Source: Ianthella basta | Lineage: Eukaryota; Porifera; Demospongiae; Verongiida; Ianthellidae | Assembly: GCA_964019415.1 (NCBI GenBank) | Contig: OZ025871.1 | Location: 9,847,713-9,911,712, forward strand | DNA: 64,000 nt | Reading direction: 5' to 3' | Shown: piece by piece, positions 1 to 11,399 of the stretch | How the letters are laid out: each line of letters starts with the position of its first letter | Numbering within the stretch: position 1 is the stretch's first letter | The notes under the pieces: generated by a model | What the model was told of the DNA's origin: nothing | What the model saw: the letters and a program-made list of their open reading frames with translations, nothing else | Database searches by the model: none | Made by a program: the position numbers and the translations under genes

Positions 1-134
1 GTATATGTACATGGGAATATATGGCTGGAATGGGCTCCTGTGGCAGTCCTTGTTATTGCACACTCACAATTGCACTATAATGCACAAGTGGAGAAACAGG
101 GGACGGTAGCAAGACCACAAGCATGGGAAAATGT

Positions 135-345
135 TGGCAGATGTAGGGATGGTGAAAACGTATTCCAAGTCAGCACATGTTAATGACCTGGGTTTTGTAT
201 GGACCGGCCCTCCTCCTTGTTGCATGGACTGGCTGCCCCCCCTCTTTGCATGGACCAGCCCTCCTCCTTGTTCCTACATTATTTTAGCCAGGTGGTTTTG
301 CCATATACCTTGTAGGTACACACCACACCATCTCCACATCTGCCC
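135..345. repeat. Foldback element, left copy
   Basis: Imperfect inverted repeat: arm 135-154 (TGGCAGATGTAGGGATGGTG) pairs with arm 326-345 at 18 of 20 positions. The interior holds a short direct repeat containing GGACCRGCCCTCCTCCTTGT. It has no coding content I can defend. A related single arm lies at about 54730-54770. It looks like a non-autonomous foldback transposon, an inference from structure alone. Confidence 0.5.
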
Positions 346-731
346 TTGTTTTTGGAGGAAACATTTTACACACCTAATAATTAATAATATTATGCTATGC
401 GATTAGGTAAATTTGAAGTTGCAAGGTATTATATATATAACATTACCAGCATTATGAAAACGTTTCAAGAGAACATGCACAGTTGGTGTAGTGTCCATAT
501 AATGTACACATCCTGTACATTGTTAATTGTTTCTTTGTACAGCATATATAATATATATAGAGCCAGCCATGAATTGCACAACTGCACGGGATTGTGCGAG
601 AGCATGCAAAAATATGCAAAGCAAACACAAGTCTTATCTGCATGTATACTTGTACCATTATTATACAAATATTACATGTTCTTTAAGTTATTATGTATTA
701 TATAAGGTCACGTACATACTTCCGAACTTAC

Positions 732-1058
732 TGAGAAGCCTGATGTTCACAGTGCCTTTTGGTGCATTGCTAAATGGTAGCGAATTCAGTCCCCTGCTGA
801 AGGATAACACTACACACTCAAAGACACGAGGCAATGTGGAGTTCAATGGGCCAACAGTGAGTTCTAAGGTATTGCTATTCAGACGGGCCCAAGGCACTGT
901 TACTCCTGAGCCACTTATTGCTACAGTCCTGTCCACTGGCACACGCCAAACTACCATGTAGTACTGGCTAAAACGCTCAACTATCTTCAGAGGACAGGAC
1001 AGCGTAGATTGCTCCCCTTCTGCCGCAATCAATGGTACAGTGTTATCTGGAGGTACAG
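732..1058 (-). CDS. Gene C exon 2: Ig-like domain
   Basis: A 109-codon exon, phase 1 on both sides, with clean splice sites. It carries an Ig-type fold signature: a cysteine in the B-strand position (TLSCPLK), VVWRV in the C-strand position, LELTVGPLN, and a second cysteine in FECVVLS. Several N-x-S/T sites fit an extracellular location. Relative to the second copy (55885-56211) it has only a few substitutions, for example Val for Ile near LKI and Ala for Ser near the end. Confidence 0.75.
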
Positions 1059-4000
1059 CTGCAATATGGAAAAGAAGATACTCAGATGATGTTGTCGCTG
1101 TCCAGGACATTTTGCATATTACAAACAATGTTGGGGAGTATTAAGTTCAAGTTACAAGTCACTCTTATTCTATAAGAACTAGCACATCATTAAGTAGTCT
1201 ATAGCTAAGATCAACTTTCAAATGATTGCAATGTTTTGCCCATTTCAGGCTTCATTATGCAAAGTTGTACAACTGAATATCGACAGGTGATGATAGGCAG
1301 AAACAGAAACAGAATTTGTAGGATATATAGAATCTGTCAGTAACAGAGTGCATCCGACCAATCAGATAATCCAGTGAATGTTAGAATTGCCAATGGAATA
1401 TACACATGTGTTCAGGCTAGCTTAGACTAAGAATTGTCTGTGCTTAACTGTATACCTAGCCTTGGTATGGCAGTTACCATCTCCATTTGGGATTTGTATT
1501 TATGCTAATGTAGCTATGTATAAGTAGCTAGACTGGCAAACGTGTATACCCCTACAACTTGTACCTCCCCAACGTAGACAGTGCTACCACACTCTCTCAT
1601 AATACAGTCAAACCACGGCCAATGGGCAGCTGTAAAGCTGCAGTATTATCAGTTGTATGTACATGTTACTTAACTTGCTAAATCACAGCAGACCAAATTA
1701 CTGCAGAAATGGCTTGGGTAAAGATTGCCACAGAAGAATTCTCACTACCTGAAGTGCCTTCTAGCACAACTGCCCTGGTGGCAGAACAGAAGAAGTATCT
1801 GTTGGATCATTCAATCTGCCTGCTCTCTTTGAGGATCTTGGCTGTGCATGTGGAGACATTTGTCAGGGTTGCATACAATGGCTGGAGAGTGGACTACAAT
1901 TATATGAAGACCCCTCCTTTATAGATTGGGAGGGAGGGGGGGCATGCATACCTACACTTCCCAAATATCAGAGGTTGCTTAGTAAATTCATAAAGCTTAA
2001 GTAAACAAACACCTCAGATATGAATGTGTGTGTTTGAACCACTGGCTTTACATTATAGCCTCTCTCCTAGGCCTATATAGGGTGTCCTCATTGTGTTCAG
2101 GATTGAGGTTAAAATGACATAAAAAATATTATGTTGTTTCTGATGGGGAAATGTCCTGGTGGTGAAAGAACTGAGCCAAGTGCTAATAAGCTCCTTTGTG
2201 AACAGATTGTAGCAAATGTGACACTTGCTGAATCACAATTGGAGGAAAGACAACAACATTTTAATAGAATGACAAGGAACGTCACATTTTAACCATTAAA
2301 ATTGCATCCACCACTTACACAATTTACGAAGATCATCTGGCTACAATGTCGAATAAAATTGTTCTACCTTGGCATTGTTATTATTCTCCCAAGCTTCAAC
2401 TTGCATGATCTTAGCCATATTCGTAGTGAACAAAAGTATGGGTGGTGCATATAACACTTAATACCAGGTGCTAAGCTCTCCCAGGGATTATGCTACCAAA
2501 TTTCATAAATACCGGAGCTCCGCAGCAATCTAAATGTTTAATTTTATGTAGTCTCACGCACAAGACCCACTGTGCAAGGTTTTGGCAGTATTGTGTAAGC
2601 CAACTTGTGCCATAGGCCAGGAATGTAATCATTGTGTATATAATTGTGGTTAACACTTACAAAATGTTATCCGTAGTGCAGTATTGTGGCGAGTGAGGTG
2701 CAGATTGCCTGCATTCACATCGTTTTGCATGTACTGCTCATTCTTTATCTGCTTTCAGAGTGTATCCAAGCGAAGTAGGAGCACATCCAACAACATGTTT
2801 TGAGTGAGCCAACACCAATGTCTCTAAATTTAGGCTGACATCATATACCAATTGGCGAATCTGATTAGTCAGTACAGGATCTCGAACTGGACACAAGTCA
2901 GTGCATGCAATAACACCGGACCCTCGGGGAGGTCTGGTGCGTGAGACTGTGTGTTATGTAGCGACACTTGCTATAAAAACCTATAAAAACATTAGCTGTT
3001 GAATGCTTTCAGCACTAAGTAATGTTTACTATAGCACTCTTACCTGAACATAGAACAAACATATTTGTGTAAACAGCTGTGTAGTGATAACTAGATTCAT
3101 TAGTCATGTGACTTTACCTTACCTAGGCCTTTTATGGTGATAGTGCATGACAGTGCCACATGTTGTAGTTGTGCTGTTTAGCTATACTAGTGATTTGAGT
3201 GCTAAAAGAATCATTGTCAATCTCAAGTTCCAATAGGTTATGGTCCCAAGCCACATTCCCCTTGTGCTTTAGACAGTTGTTCTTTGCAGTTGTTCGAGTT
3301 TGCAAAGAATGGCAGAAGCTATCAAATCTGTTTCGATTGTTCCTATCAAAGGATCTAACTATCCCACATGGAAGCTGCAATGTTGCATGGTGCTAATGAA
3401 AGAAGGCCTCTGGTCAATTGTCAATGGCACTGAACAAGCCCCTGGGGGTGGAGATGAAGAGAAGCTCGCGAAGTTCAGTGCTCGCAGGGACCGAGCAGTA
3501 GCACTCATCGTACTGTCCATTGAGCCTTCACTGTTGTACTTGCTTGGTGATCCAGATGACCCTGTTGCTGTCTGGAAGAAACTGTCTGACCAGTTCCAGA
3601 AGAAAACCTGGGCCAACAAGCTACAGCTGTGGAAGAGGCTATACTCTCTTAAGCTGAGAGAAGGGGATTAGGTACAGGAGCACATTCACAAATTGACTGA
3701 GATATTTGCTGAGCTGGCAGTCATCGGTAGCCCAGTTGAAGAAGAGGACAGGGTTGTCCACTTGTTGGCAAGTTTGCCAGAGTCCTATGGTGTCTTAATT
3801 ACTGCCTTGGAAGCCAACTCCGAAGTTCCAAAGATGGAAGTGGTCACGGAGCATCTTCTGCATGAAGAGAGAAAACAGAAAGAGAAGGAAAGCCCAATCA
3901 GCAGTTCATCCAAGGCTGTGTCTGTCTCTCGTTCGAAGAAGGTAGCACCCAAGTGTTTTCATTGTGGAAAACTGGGGCATCTCAAGAAGCAGTGTTGTTT

Positions 4001-7000
4001 GCTACCTGCTAACCTGGAAGCAGCCAAATGGAGCAGAAGTAGTCAACCTGAAGCTAACAAGGCATCAGTGGGACAACACTCTGAGGGTGAGTGTGACGCA
4101 CTTGTGGTTGAACATGTGCTTCAGGCTGGTGCCATGGGAAATTGGATTGTGGATTCCGGTGCAACATGTCACATGTGTCGCAATGAAAAGCTCTTCTCAG
4201 AACTACATCCGTTGGATAGGAAAACGGACATAACACTTGGTGACGGTCACACACTGCAAGCAACAGCACAAGGAACAGTACCTCTAATGATGCACCTACC
4301 AGATGTAAGTTCCAGCAAGTGCTGCCTTTGTGAGGTATTGTTCGTGCTGTCATTCTCATACAATCTTGTGAGTGCGTCGAAGGCAGCCGAAAGAGGAAAA
4401 GATACTAAGTTTGACCAAGATGGTTGCACAATAGTCGAAAGAGTGGATGCATAATTGCCAGAGCTCAACAACGGGGAAGTGTGTACTACTTAGACTGCAG
4501 AGCTGCTGAATGTGTCACCATCACACAGCAGTCCTCTGACCAGACCACTCTGTTGCATCGGTGGTGGCCATCTTTCAGGGCAAGGATTGCAAAAGCTATC
4601 TCGAGACAAGCTTGTTCATGGGCTGGACAGTACTTCGTCGGAAGATATTGACTTCTGTGAGGCTTGTGCGCATGGCAAGCAAAAGCAGACCCCATTCAAG
4701 TCGAGGGGCAACAAGTAAACCAAACCATTGGAGATTGTCCACAGTGATGTGTGTGGTAAGATGACCACACCCTCACTTGGCAGAGGTGAGCATTTACTCA
4801 CATTCATTGACGACTGCACGCACTACACATGGGTGTATGTACTAGAACGGAAGAGTGAGGTCTTTGATCAGTTTCAGAAAAGGAAAGCACTTGTAGAGAA
4901 TGAAAGTGGGCACAAGTTGAAGGTTCTGTGAACCGATCGAGGTGGAGAATAAACATCTGAAGAATTCCAGAAATTTCTCCAATGTGCTGGGGTGCGTCAT
5001 GAGCTGACGGTACAAAAGAACCCTGAACAGAATGGAGTGGCCGAAAGGATGAACCAGACCCTGGTGGAATCTGTGCGATCAATTAATGCTTTCAGATGCC
5101 AACTTACCTCAGAGTTTTGGGCTGAAGCTGTATCTACAGCTGTCTACCTCCGGAACCGCAGCCCAATGAAGGCAGTTGATGGTATGACCCCTTTTGAAGC
5201 ATGGATGAAGAAAAGACCTCTGTCCCATATCTTCGTGTCTTCAGATGCAAGGCCTACGTACAAATCCCAAAAGAACAAGCATGGAAAGCTCGACAACAAG
5301 GCAAAGAAGTGCATCCTTGTGAGTTATGGTGAGGAGACAAAGGGATACAGACTTTATGACCCTGAGAAGAAGAGGATCTGTTTCAGCCGAGATGTGTCCT
5401 TCAATGAGAATGAGTGCGGCATGGAACATAACGTCACTGAGACAGGAGGAGACCTGTATATACGTGGAGCTGGACCTCCACGGTGTGAATGATTCATCTA
5501 CTGAACTTATGATCACCAATCAATCCCCAGTGCCACCGCCTCAGGAACTGCCGAATGTTCGCTGGTCAGGAAGAGAGAGATGCTTTCCTGACTGCTATGG
5601 AGAAAGAATCTACCTCAGCAAAACAGAGCCCTCTACTGTGGAAGAAGTCTTGAGCAGTCCCGAGTAGGACTGTTGGCTGAAAGCAATGGAGAAGGAGATG
5701 TCATCTGTGCAAGAGAATGAAGTCTGGGAGCTGGTTGATCTACCACAGGATCGCAAGCCAGTGGGGAGCAAATGGGTTTTCAAGGCAAAGACCAATGCTG
5801 ATGGTCACATTGACCGGTACAAAGCATGACTGGTTGCCCAAGGTTTCTCACAGAAGTTCTAGACAGACTATGATGAAACCTTACCGTCCATACTCTCATT
5901 GCAACATCTGTCCAACAAGACCTGCAGCTGCATAAGGTAGATGTCACCACAGCCTTCCTCAATGGCAAGCTTGAGGAGGATGTGTACATGAAACAGCCAG
6001 AAGGATTTGAGGTTCCTGGCATAGAGCATTTAGTGTGCAAGTTAAAGAAGAGCATCTATGGACTACAGCAGTCTCCACATTGCTGAAATAGTGCTCTTCA
6101 TAATCACCTCAAGAAGATGGGTTTCCTTCAGATGACCACAGATCCTTGCATCTACAGGTCTTCAGGAGGAGCTAGCCTATCTTGGTGTCTATGTGGATGA
6201 CATCATCATTGCTGCACAAACCAACAAACGTCTTGCCCAAGTGAAGAGAAACCTTGCCTCATGATTCGACATCAAAGATCTGGGGAAACACCATCACTTC
6301 CTTGGCATGCAGATTGTGCAAGACGAGGCAAGCAGGAGTGTTTGGATCGGTCAGCCTGCCTACATTGAGACTCTTCTGAAGCAGCTTGGAATGGAGCATG
6401 CCAAAGCCAGCCCTACACATCCCTTGATCCTGGAAACAAGCTGGTGAAAGCCTCAGAATAAGACGAGTTGTTTAATTAACACACATATCAATCTGCAGTT
6501 GGAAGCCAACTGTACTTGTCTGTCGCTACTAGACCTGACATCACGTTTGCAGTCAGCAATGTGGCCAAGTTCTCCGCTAAACCAACTACGCGACACTGGA
6601 CTGCAATCAAGTGGATCATGCGATACCTGAGAGGTACAGCTGATCTCGACCTGAAGTTCACTCCACGAGGTAACTATGACTGTGTGGGGTTTTCAGATGC
6701 TGACTGGGCAGGTGGTCTTAACGACAGGAAGTCATCTTCTGGATACTTCTGGTACCGCTGTGAGCTGGAGGAGTAACAAACAAACAACTGTTGCGCTCTC
6801 AACGGCAGAGGCTGAGTATGTCGCATTGGCCAGTGCAGCCCAAGAAGCTGTTTGGATGAGACAACTTACTACATATCTCACTGGTGGACCCACTGTTGTC
6901 TTCGACGATAATCAAGCAGCCATTGCCATGACAAAGAATTCACAATTCCATGGTCACTCCAAGCACATCACTATCAAGTATCACTTTGTTCGGGACAAGG

Positions 7001-8620
7001 TCAATGATAGAACACTCAAAATAAGGAACTGTCCCACAACCAAAATGATTGCTGCTAATTATGTTGACAATGGGATTGCCAACAGGTACCTTCAACAAGA
7101 TTCGCACGTTGGTTGTCGAAGTATGTTCCGGCAGCAAGAGGAATGTTGACTATAGCACTCTTACCTCAACATAGAACAAACATATTTGTGTAAACTGATG
7201 TGTAGTTATAACTAGATTCATTAGTCATGTGACTTTACCTTACCTTATGCTGTTATGGTGATAGTGTATGACAGTGCCACATGTTGTAGTTGTGCTGTTG
7301 GCCTGTACTAGTGATTTGTGTGCTAAAAGAATCATTGTCAATCGCTAGTTCCAATACGTAATTCCACAGCTATATAGAACATCTAATGAACTGGAACAAA
7401 CCTGATGCCTGTATAAATTGTGTATCAATAGTCATTCAGGTAATGATCAAATTATCTGATCACAAAATCATGATTGTTTGAATCAAATTGCTGTTCAAAA
7501 TGTAGGTCACTTGCAGCTCTAGTACAAAAGTACATAATATAATAAGAAACCCAAAGTATGAATTTGTAAAAGCTGTACTTGAGACAGCTACAAGTGACCC
7601 AAAGTTTGGACAGCTGCAGCACAAGATGTTTACATCATTTTGTTCCAATACAATCATGACGAACATACGTACAAATTGCAGGCATCTAGCATACGAAACT
7701 GAAGGTCAGTACAGCAAACATGAACATCCCTGAGACACACAGTACTCTTATAGCTTGGAGACATAGGTGAATAAGTGATCATTGGCCTTCAATCCTCAAT
7801 GACTGAACTAAGACTTATAGCTATAGCTATCATATTGCTCCACAAAGAAAAATACTCAACTACGTAATCTAAAAGAAAAGACATATTAAACCTAGGAACA
7901 CTAGCTACACTGTTCAGCAACATCAGTTATATCAGCTCGTACATACTATAAGACCACACTGACAGTAAACAACTGGCTGGAAAGAGTGATTTGACGCTCA
8001 TGCATGGTTACAAAACCAGAAAGCCCCTCAAACTATCATCTTTAACACATACTTTATTCTTGATAGCAACACCATGAGCTCGAGTTTGTTAATGTTAGAG
8101 TAGTTAGTCTAGCCTTTCTGTCCGTCTCTTAGCTACATAGCTGTAAAGGGCAAGCACCGAGACAACACAAAATAATAGGGGAAAGCTAAAAGTCGTTCAT
8201 ACGCGCAAGATCTGCTACACGGTTACACCAAGACTACTCTTACTGTACTCTTCGTATGCACTCACTGAGAATAGCTATTTCGTTTGTGCTGTTCTCTTGA
8301 CCATCATTTGGTCGGCACCTGTACGCGCCTTGATACGTGAGTGACATGGATGAGATGATCTTTGAATTTGCAGTGTCGCCATCGCTGAGAGTCCGTACTA
8401 CCTGTCCGTCGCGGTAAAATATGGCGCCCACCGGTCCCATCCCCTTCTCGCAGACAAGACGAACCGTAGTCCCGATATCGACTAAAACGTCCACGAAATC
8501 TCCTTGCACTCGTATTCTTGGCGGTGCCGGATCCTCTGGTGCGGCACGGTGACAGCACAAAAGCTGCATAGCAATAAAGCACAGGAGGGTCCTTCCGAGC
8601 AGCATAGTCACTGAAGACAC
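732..8620 (-). CDS. RTK gene C, 5' part (signal peptide, two Ig domains); continues past left edge
   Basis: Two exons of a receptor gene read leftwards. Exon 1 (8620-8266, 355 nt) encodes a signal peptide ([20 protein letters not shown]) and an Ig-like domain. It ends at an A|GTGAGT donor in phase 1. Exon 2 (1058-732, 327 nt) has an AG acceptor after a pyrimidine tract, encodes a second Ig-like domain (cysteine in STLSCPLK, second in FECVVLS) and ends at A|GTAAGT in phase 1. The next exon should lie left of base 1. In the 99%-identical copy (gene B) these exons run on into Calx-beta, transmembrane and kinase exons, so the same architecture is inferred here. The roughly 7.2-kb intron contains an antisense copia element. 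Confidence 0.75.
1059..3022. other. Gene C intron 1, 3' part; no gene recognised
   Basis: Intronic AT-rich sequence between exon 2 and the retrotransposon. A 71-codon plus-strand frame at 1709-1924 is open. In the right copy one base change extends it to 121 codons (56712-57077). I see no domain, splice logic or homology for it. A polypurine-rich patch lies near 1925-1945. Confidence 0.5.
3023..3235 (+). repeat. 5' LTR of left copia element
   Basis: Begins with TG at the same internal position as the 3' LTR, and similarity ends together with it at CCAATA, giving 213 bp for both. It is shorter than most copia LTRs. It should hold the element's promoter, but no TATA box is clear to me. Confidence 0.88.
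3236..3252 (+). other. Primer-binding site (initiator-tRNA half type)
   Basis: GGTTATGGTCCCAAGCC follows the 5' LTR without spacing. From memory it closely resembles the site by which Drosophila copia pairs with an internal part of initiator methionine tRNA, with a few mismatches. This supports the copia assignment and the LTR boundary. Confidence 0.6.
3309..7149 (+). pseudogene. Copia gag-pol polyprotein relic, left copy
   Basis: A degenerate polyprotein. Visible landmarks in order: gag; CCHC zinc knuckle ([14 protein letters not shown], 3954-3995); aspartic protease (DSGAT at 4152); GAG-pre-integrase ([10 protein letters not shown]); integrase core ([26 protein letters not shown]); RT (WVFKAK, and YVDD at 6190-6201); RNase H ([11 protein letters not shown] near 6800). 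It is broken by stops at 3669-3671, 4716-4718 and 4929-4931 and by frame changes around 4440-4560. These lesions are shared with the right copy. Private to this copy are a stop at about 4949 (AATAAA where the other has AATACA) and an extra base near 6165 that shifts the frame just before YVDD. No functional product is expected. Confidence 0.93.
7144..7356 (+). repeat. 3' LTR of left copia element
   Basis: 213-bp direct repeat of 3023-3235. The polyprotein stop (TGA, 7147-7149) falls just inside it. It is followed by CGTAA, one mismatch from the AGTAA that precedes the 5' LTR. Confidence 0.88.
7357..8265. other. Gene C intron 1, 5' part; nothing recognised
   Basis: AT-rich intron between the retrotransposon and exon 1. 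I see no exon with usable splice sites, no repeat structure and no RNA gene. Confidence 0.5.
8266..8620 (-). CDS. Gene C exon 1: signal peptide and Ig-like domain
   Basis: Start ATG at 8620. The first 25 or so residues form a typical signal peptide (short polar start, hydrophobic LLCFIAMQLLCC, then Arg/Ala). An Ig-like domain follows with cysteines in RLVCEKG and in the Y-x-C signature YQGAYRCRP. The usual core Trp is replaced (IFYRDG). It ends at CTC A|GTGAG, phase 1. The exon is CpG-richer than its surroundings. Confidence 0.8.
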
Positions 8621-9316
8621 TCACTCAGGCAGACCTGTTAACTGCAAGACGATTTGCGATTGTGTGATCGTAGATGGAGGATATATCTACAATGTCATGC
8701 AGCCAGTGGAGTATGAAACCAACCACGGGAAGCATAATGATAACAATATTCATTAGCAGTCATGAAATGGCGTCTATTTACTTCTACTTCCTATTTCATT
8801 CGAGTTCATCGTAGTGGTACAACAGCAAACAATGTGTATAATCGTGCAGCATCTGTCATAACTGCATGTTCTCTAGTGGAGGAAGGTCATGTGAAGCATG
8901 GTCATGTCTACCACTTTATTTTTCATGCGGGTTTTACATGATGACCTTCACATGCAGTCTGTAGAAGCTACACCTTGCTTACATAGACAATGGATGTGAA
9001 GAATGGAAAAATTTATCTCTTACATTCTTCATTATGGATACATTGCAAACATTCTTTACACAGCTTTTCTTGGGGATCAACTGATTACTGTATGAGATGG
9101 TAATTAATGTTTGTACACAAAGTCATGTCAGTGATTAGAACTGTAAAATTGATTTGCCAAAAATTAAAATTTATAGTCTGCATGAGGTTGAATTCACATC
9201 TAAGTGAAGCTACAATCACAAACCTTGCTTAATGCATCTCTACTACACTCAATGTGTTTATAAAATTACCATGGATATGAATTAAGATACTGAATTAAAG
9301 GAATTGCTAATGCTGT
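8621..9316. other. Intergenic: gene C upstream region and collagen-gene downstream region
   Basis: Contains the presumed minus-strand promoter of gene C just right of 8620. I cannot point to a TATA box or initiator. The rest is AT-rich with no recognisable exon. Confidence 0.4.
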
Positions 9317-9382
9317 TCATTCCACTTCTGGGAGTCTCTTCACCATCTGGTTGTAACTACCGTAGACATGCAGTCCATTATG
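9317..9382 (-). CDS. Possible terminal exon of collagen-type gene
   Basis: Short frame ending in TGA (9317-9319) after an AG acceptor (CATCAG). It is phase 0, matching the phase-0 donor of the exon at 9496-9696. It encodes 21 residues, including LHVYGSYNQMV. Assignment rests only on position, phase and acceptor. Confidence 0.28.
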   Translation of the reverse strand, partial: HNGLHVYGSYNQMVKRLPEVE

Positions 9383-9495
9383 CTGATGCACTTTGTATAA
9401 GAGAGATGACAGAGATAGATTGTTATTACACCTTTCATAAATGTGAGGCCTGTATCTTATCCTTTTTGTATAATAATAATTTATTATGCTCTTAC

Positions 9496-9696
9496 CTTCC
9501 AGCTCTCTCCATCACAAACCAACAGTTTTTGTATTGAGCTTGTGCTGTTGAAGCGAAGTAACCCCACATTCTTCTTGTTGCATATTTCACCCTCCTGAAG
9601 GATGCCCACTATTGCATCTCCAGGAAGTTCAGACTTACCCCTATGCCTACCTTGCCACGTTGTCCAGAGAGCTAGCCCAGGTGGACCTGGGTCACC
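9496..9696 (-). CDS. Collagen-type exon with C-terminal 'GLLRF...CDGESW' module, probably frameshifted
   Basis: Acceptor TTTCCAG, donor AAG|GTAAGAG. It opens with Gly-X-Y triplets (GDPGPPG). Downstream it encodes CNKKNVGLLRFN and LLVCDGESWK, a two-cysteine module often found after collagen repeats in sponge and cnidarian secreted proteins (from memory of the pattern). In between, Gly-X-Y periodicity continues in another frame (GQRGKVGIG), so a one-base frameshift is likely. Extracellular matrix or secreted role inferred. Confidence 0.5.
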
Positions 9697-9859
9697 CTGG
9701 AAAACATGTACAGAATATAATAGCATTTTGCATTACATCCACAGAATCAGCCATGCAGATCAATCAGAATTAATGTATTCAAAAGGGTATATACGCAAAA
9801 GATTCAAGTGCAAATGAGTGCTAAAAATGTCTGTACTGATGACTGTGTTATATACTCAA

Positions 9860-9932
9860 GATCCAGTTTCTCCTGGCCGGAGGCCCCTGAGGTCCAGGCA
9901 GGCCAGGCTCTCCTGGCTGCCCTTGCCCTTGT
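9860..9932 (-). CDS. Collagen triple-repeat exon
   Basis: Encodes GQPGEPGLPGPQGPP, a short run of Gly-X-Y, after an ACAAG-type acceptor. The likely donor is TTGA|GTATAT at about 9860. Splice phase does not join cleanly to the exon at 10155, so an exon may be missing or the gene is decaying. Confidence 0.45.
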
Positions 9933-10154
9933 AGTAGCAATTAGATGCATAATATAGGCATGGAGATAACATCACATTTCATCAAGGTGGTGAAAACTAT
10001 GCATGCATGGGCTGTCACATAGCCAGAATCTATGTTTCAACAGCACCCAGGCTTTAAAAATTTGCAGTATTAGACAATGCGTCATTCTAGTACACATTGG
10101 TTAGCATGGCCACTTTAGACATACACAGTGTCCGGTTTAATGTAGTTGACTCAC

Positions 10155-10234
10155 TGGATCTCCCTTTGGCCCAATGACACCTGGTGGTTCTACTGGACCA
10201 AGGGGTCCAGGCTCACCAGGTTCTCCAGGGTCAC
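10155..10234 (-). CDS. Collagen triple-repeat exon
   Basis: 80-nt exon with acceptor CCAAG and donor CCA|GTGAGT. Encodes GDPGEPGEPGPLGP then an interrupted stretch and IGPKGDP, so Gly-X-Y with one break. Together with the exons near 9.9 and 9.6 kb it forms a short collagen segment of a minus-strand gene whose 5' exons may be those at 13.2-13.9 kb. Confidence 0.55.
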
Positions 10235-10563
10235 CTTGGTAGGAGCATAGGACAATGAACAAGGACTGCATGTGTACCACATACAGAGTCCACACCATTG
10301 ATACCTCCTCAAGTGCACCAGTCCTGTTAACTCTAACCTTTGGACCTCTGTCATGGCCACTTGCACAGACTAAATAGCATATTATGCCAGAATGCATGGT
10401 ATCAGCATGTAATAATGGTCAAATACATAGGCAGTGCATGTGGAGGGTTGTATCTGCACATGTATACATCACTGTGCATGGGCACAGCTATATTTGCATG
10501 TATACCTCACTTTCACACTCTTGTCCAGAGTACCACCATTGGAACAGGTTTTAAAGCATACTA

Positions 10564-10995
10564 TCACATGGCAATGAAGAAGACATCATTTGGCCCAAAG
10601 ATGAAAAGAGCATGCAGCATCACTGGGAGGGTGGTGGTGACACTGCCAGTCATCTTCAAGACATGAGGGTTGTTGCCAACAGAAACTCTCTTCATCATGT
10701 TAATCTCATCCATAAACAGTTTTCTCTTATTCTCATCACTGCTGAAACCTATAATAGCAAGATAAGCAGAGCACACCCAGTGTGTGTACAGTTCCCGCAT
10801 AGTTTTCCATATGTTCCTACATAGCTACACTGGTATTTTTCATCGTACTCACAAGAAGCATTTTCACTGCAACAGTCAGGTGTGACTTCCCCTCAAACTC
10901 CATTTCTTGCTTGTGTGCATAGATCCTGGGTGACATGGCTGTCAGTGCTAACTGTCCTTTGAACACATCACCATAGTTCCCCTGACCTAATTGAT
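10564..10995 (-). pseudogene. Orphan tyrosine-kinase N-lobe fragment
   Basis: Two exon-like pieces closely match the first two kinase exons of genes A and B. The first (10995-10853) encodes the glycine loop GQGNYGDVFKG and VAVKML. Its donor has changed so that the splice phase is altered. The second (10748 to about 10612) encodes the FMDEINMMKRV helix and VTTTLPVML, then loses homology exactly where the others read IMQFVP, and stops at 10564. No hinge, catalytic loop or C-lobe follows, and the next exons to the left are collagen. This is a truncated relic of a further RTK paralog. Confidence 0.82.
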
Positions 10996-11089
10996 CTTGT
11001 GCACTCTGTGCTCCCCCATTAATTTTGTTTCTGCATCTGTTCTGCAACGAATATTACAATTTGGTATCATTTGTGAATATGAGCACACA

Positions 11090-11245
11090 CCATACAGCAA
11101 ATTGAGCACATATATTATCCTTACTTATATGCCGTGTCTGCCTGCATGCATATGTAAACCACCAAAACAATCCACAGCTGGTTGTGTACTGTCCAGTATA
11201 ATATTCGACAACATGGTGACTGGACCGATATGTCACATGCATAGA
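11090..11245 (-). pseudogene. Damaged copy of Cys/Trp-rich exon
   Basis: Recognisable from YRSSHHVVEYYTGQYTTSCG and a GLFWW tail. Relative to the intact version at 39350-39481 the second cysteine of the CGLFGWARC motif is lost to an indel, and the first cysteine codon is also changed. Confidence 0.6.
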
Positions 11246-11399
11246 ACCTATTAAGTTGCAAAAACTACAGAAGAAAGAACCCAGTCACATTTGACTTTCA
11301 TGTTCTGTCCTAATGGTGGACAATTTGTTTGTCAATCATTTCAAACACAAGTTATAACTCTCTAAACACTATTAACATGTGTAAAGCCTGACATAATGT

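Larger units (their letters stand above)
3023..7356 (+). mobile_element. Ty1/copia LTR retrotransposon, left copy, inactive
   Basis: Complete but dead element of 4334 bp. It has two 213-bp LTRs (3023-3235 and 7144-7356), a primer-binding site directly after the 5' LTR and a short purine tract (AAGAGGAA) before the 3' LTR. Flanks AGTAA and CGTAA may be a 5-bp target duplication with one mismatch. Gene order is gag, protease, integrase, reverse transcriptase, RNase H. Integrase before RT defines copia (Pseudoviridae) rather than gypsy. It lies antisense in intron 1 of RTK gene C. The two LTRs differ at roughly 7% of sites by eye, so the insertion is old. Confidence 0.95.
1..8859. repeat. Segmental duplication, left copy
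   Basis: This stretch aligns end to end with 55154-64000 (base 1 with 55154, base 8859 with 64000). Differences are scattered substitutions plus small indels, about 1% by eye. The match covers exons, introns and a whole retrotransposon, so it is a genomic duplication and not a dispersed repeat. It starts at the window edge, so the true left boundary lies outside. The shared offset of about 55.15 kb fits a tandem duplication, or two haplotypes joined in an assembly. Confidence 0.97.

Noticed and set aside
131..961. Overlapping plus-strand frames in both duplicate blocks
   Set aside because: Shadows of a foldback repeat and of the antisense Ig exon; identical in both copies only because the block is duplicated.
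3023..7356. Endogenous retrovirus
   Set aside because: Integrase precedes RT and no envelope region is present, so it is a copia-type retrotransposon.
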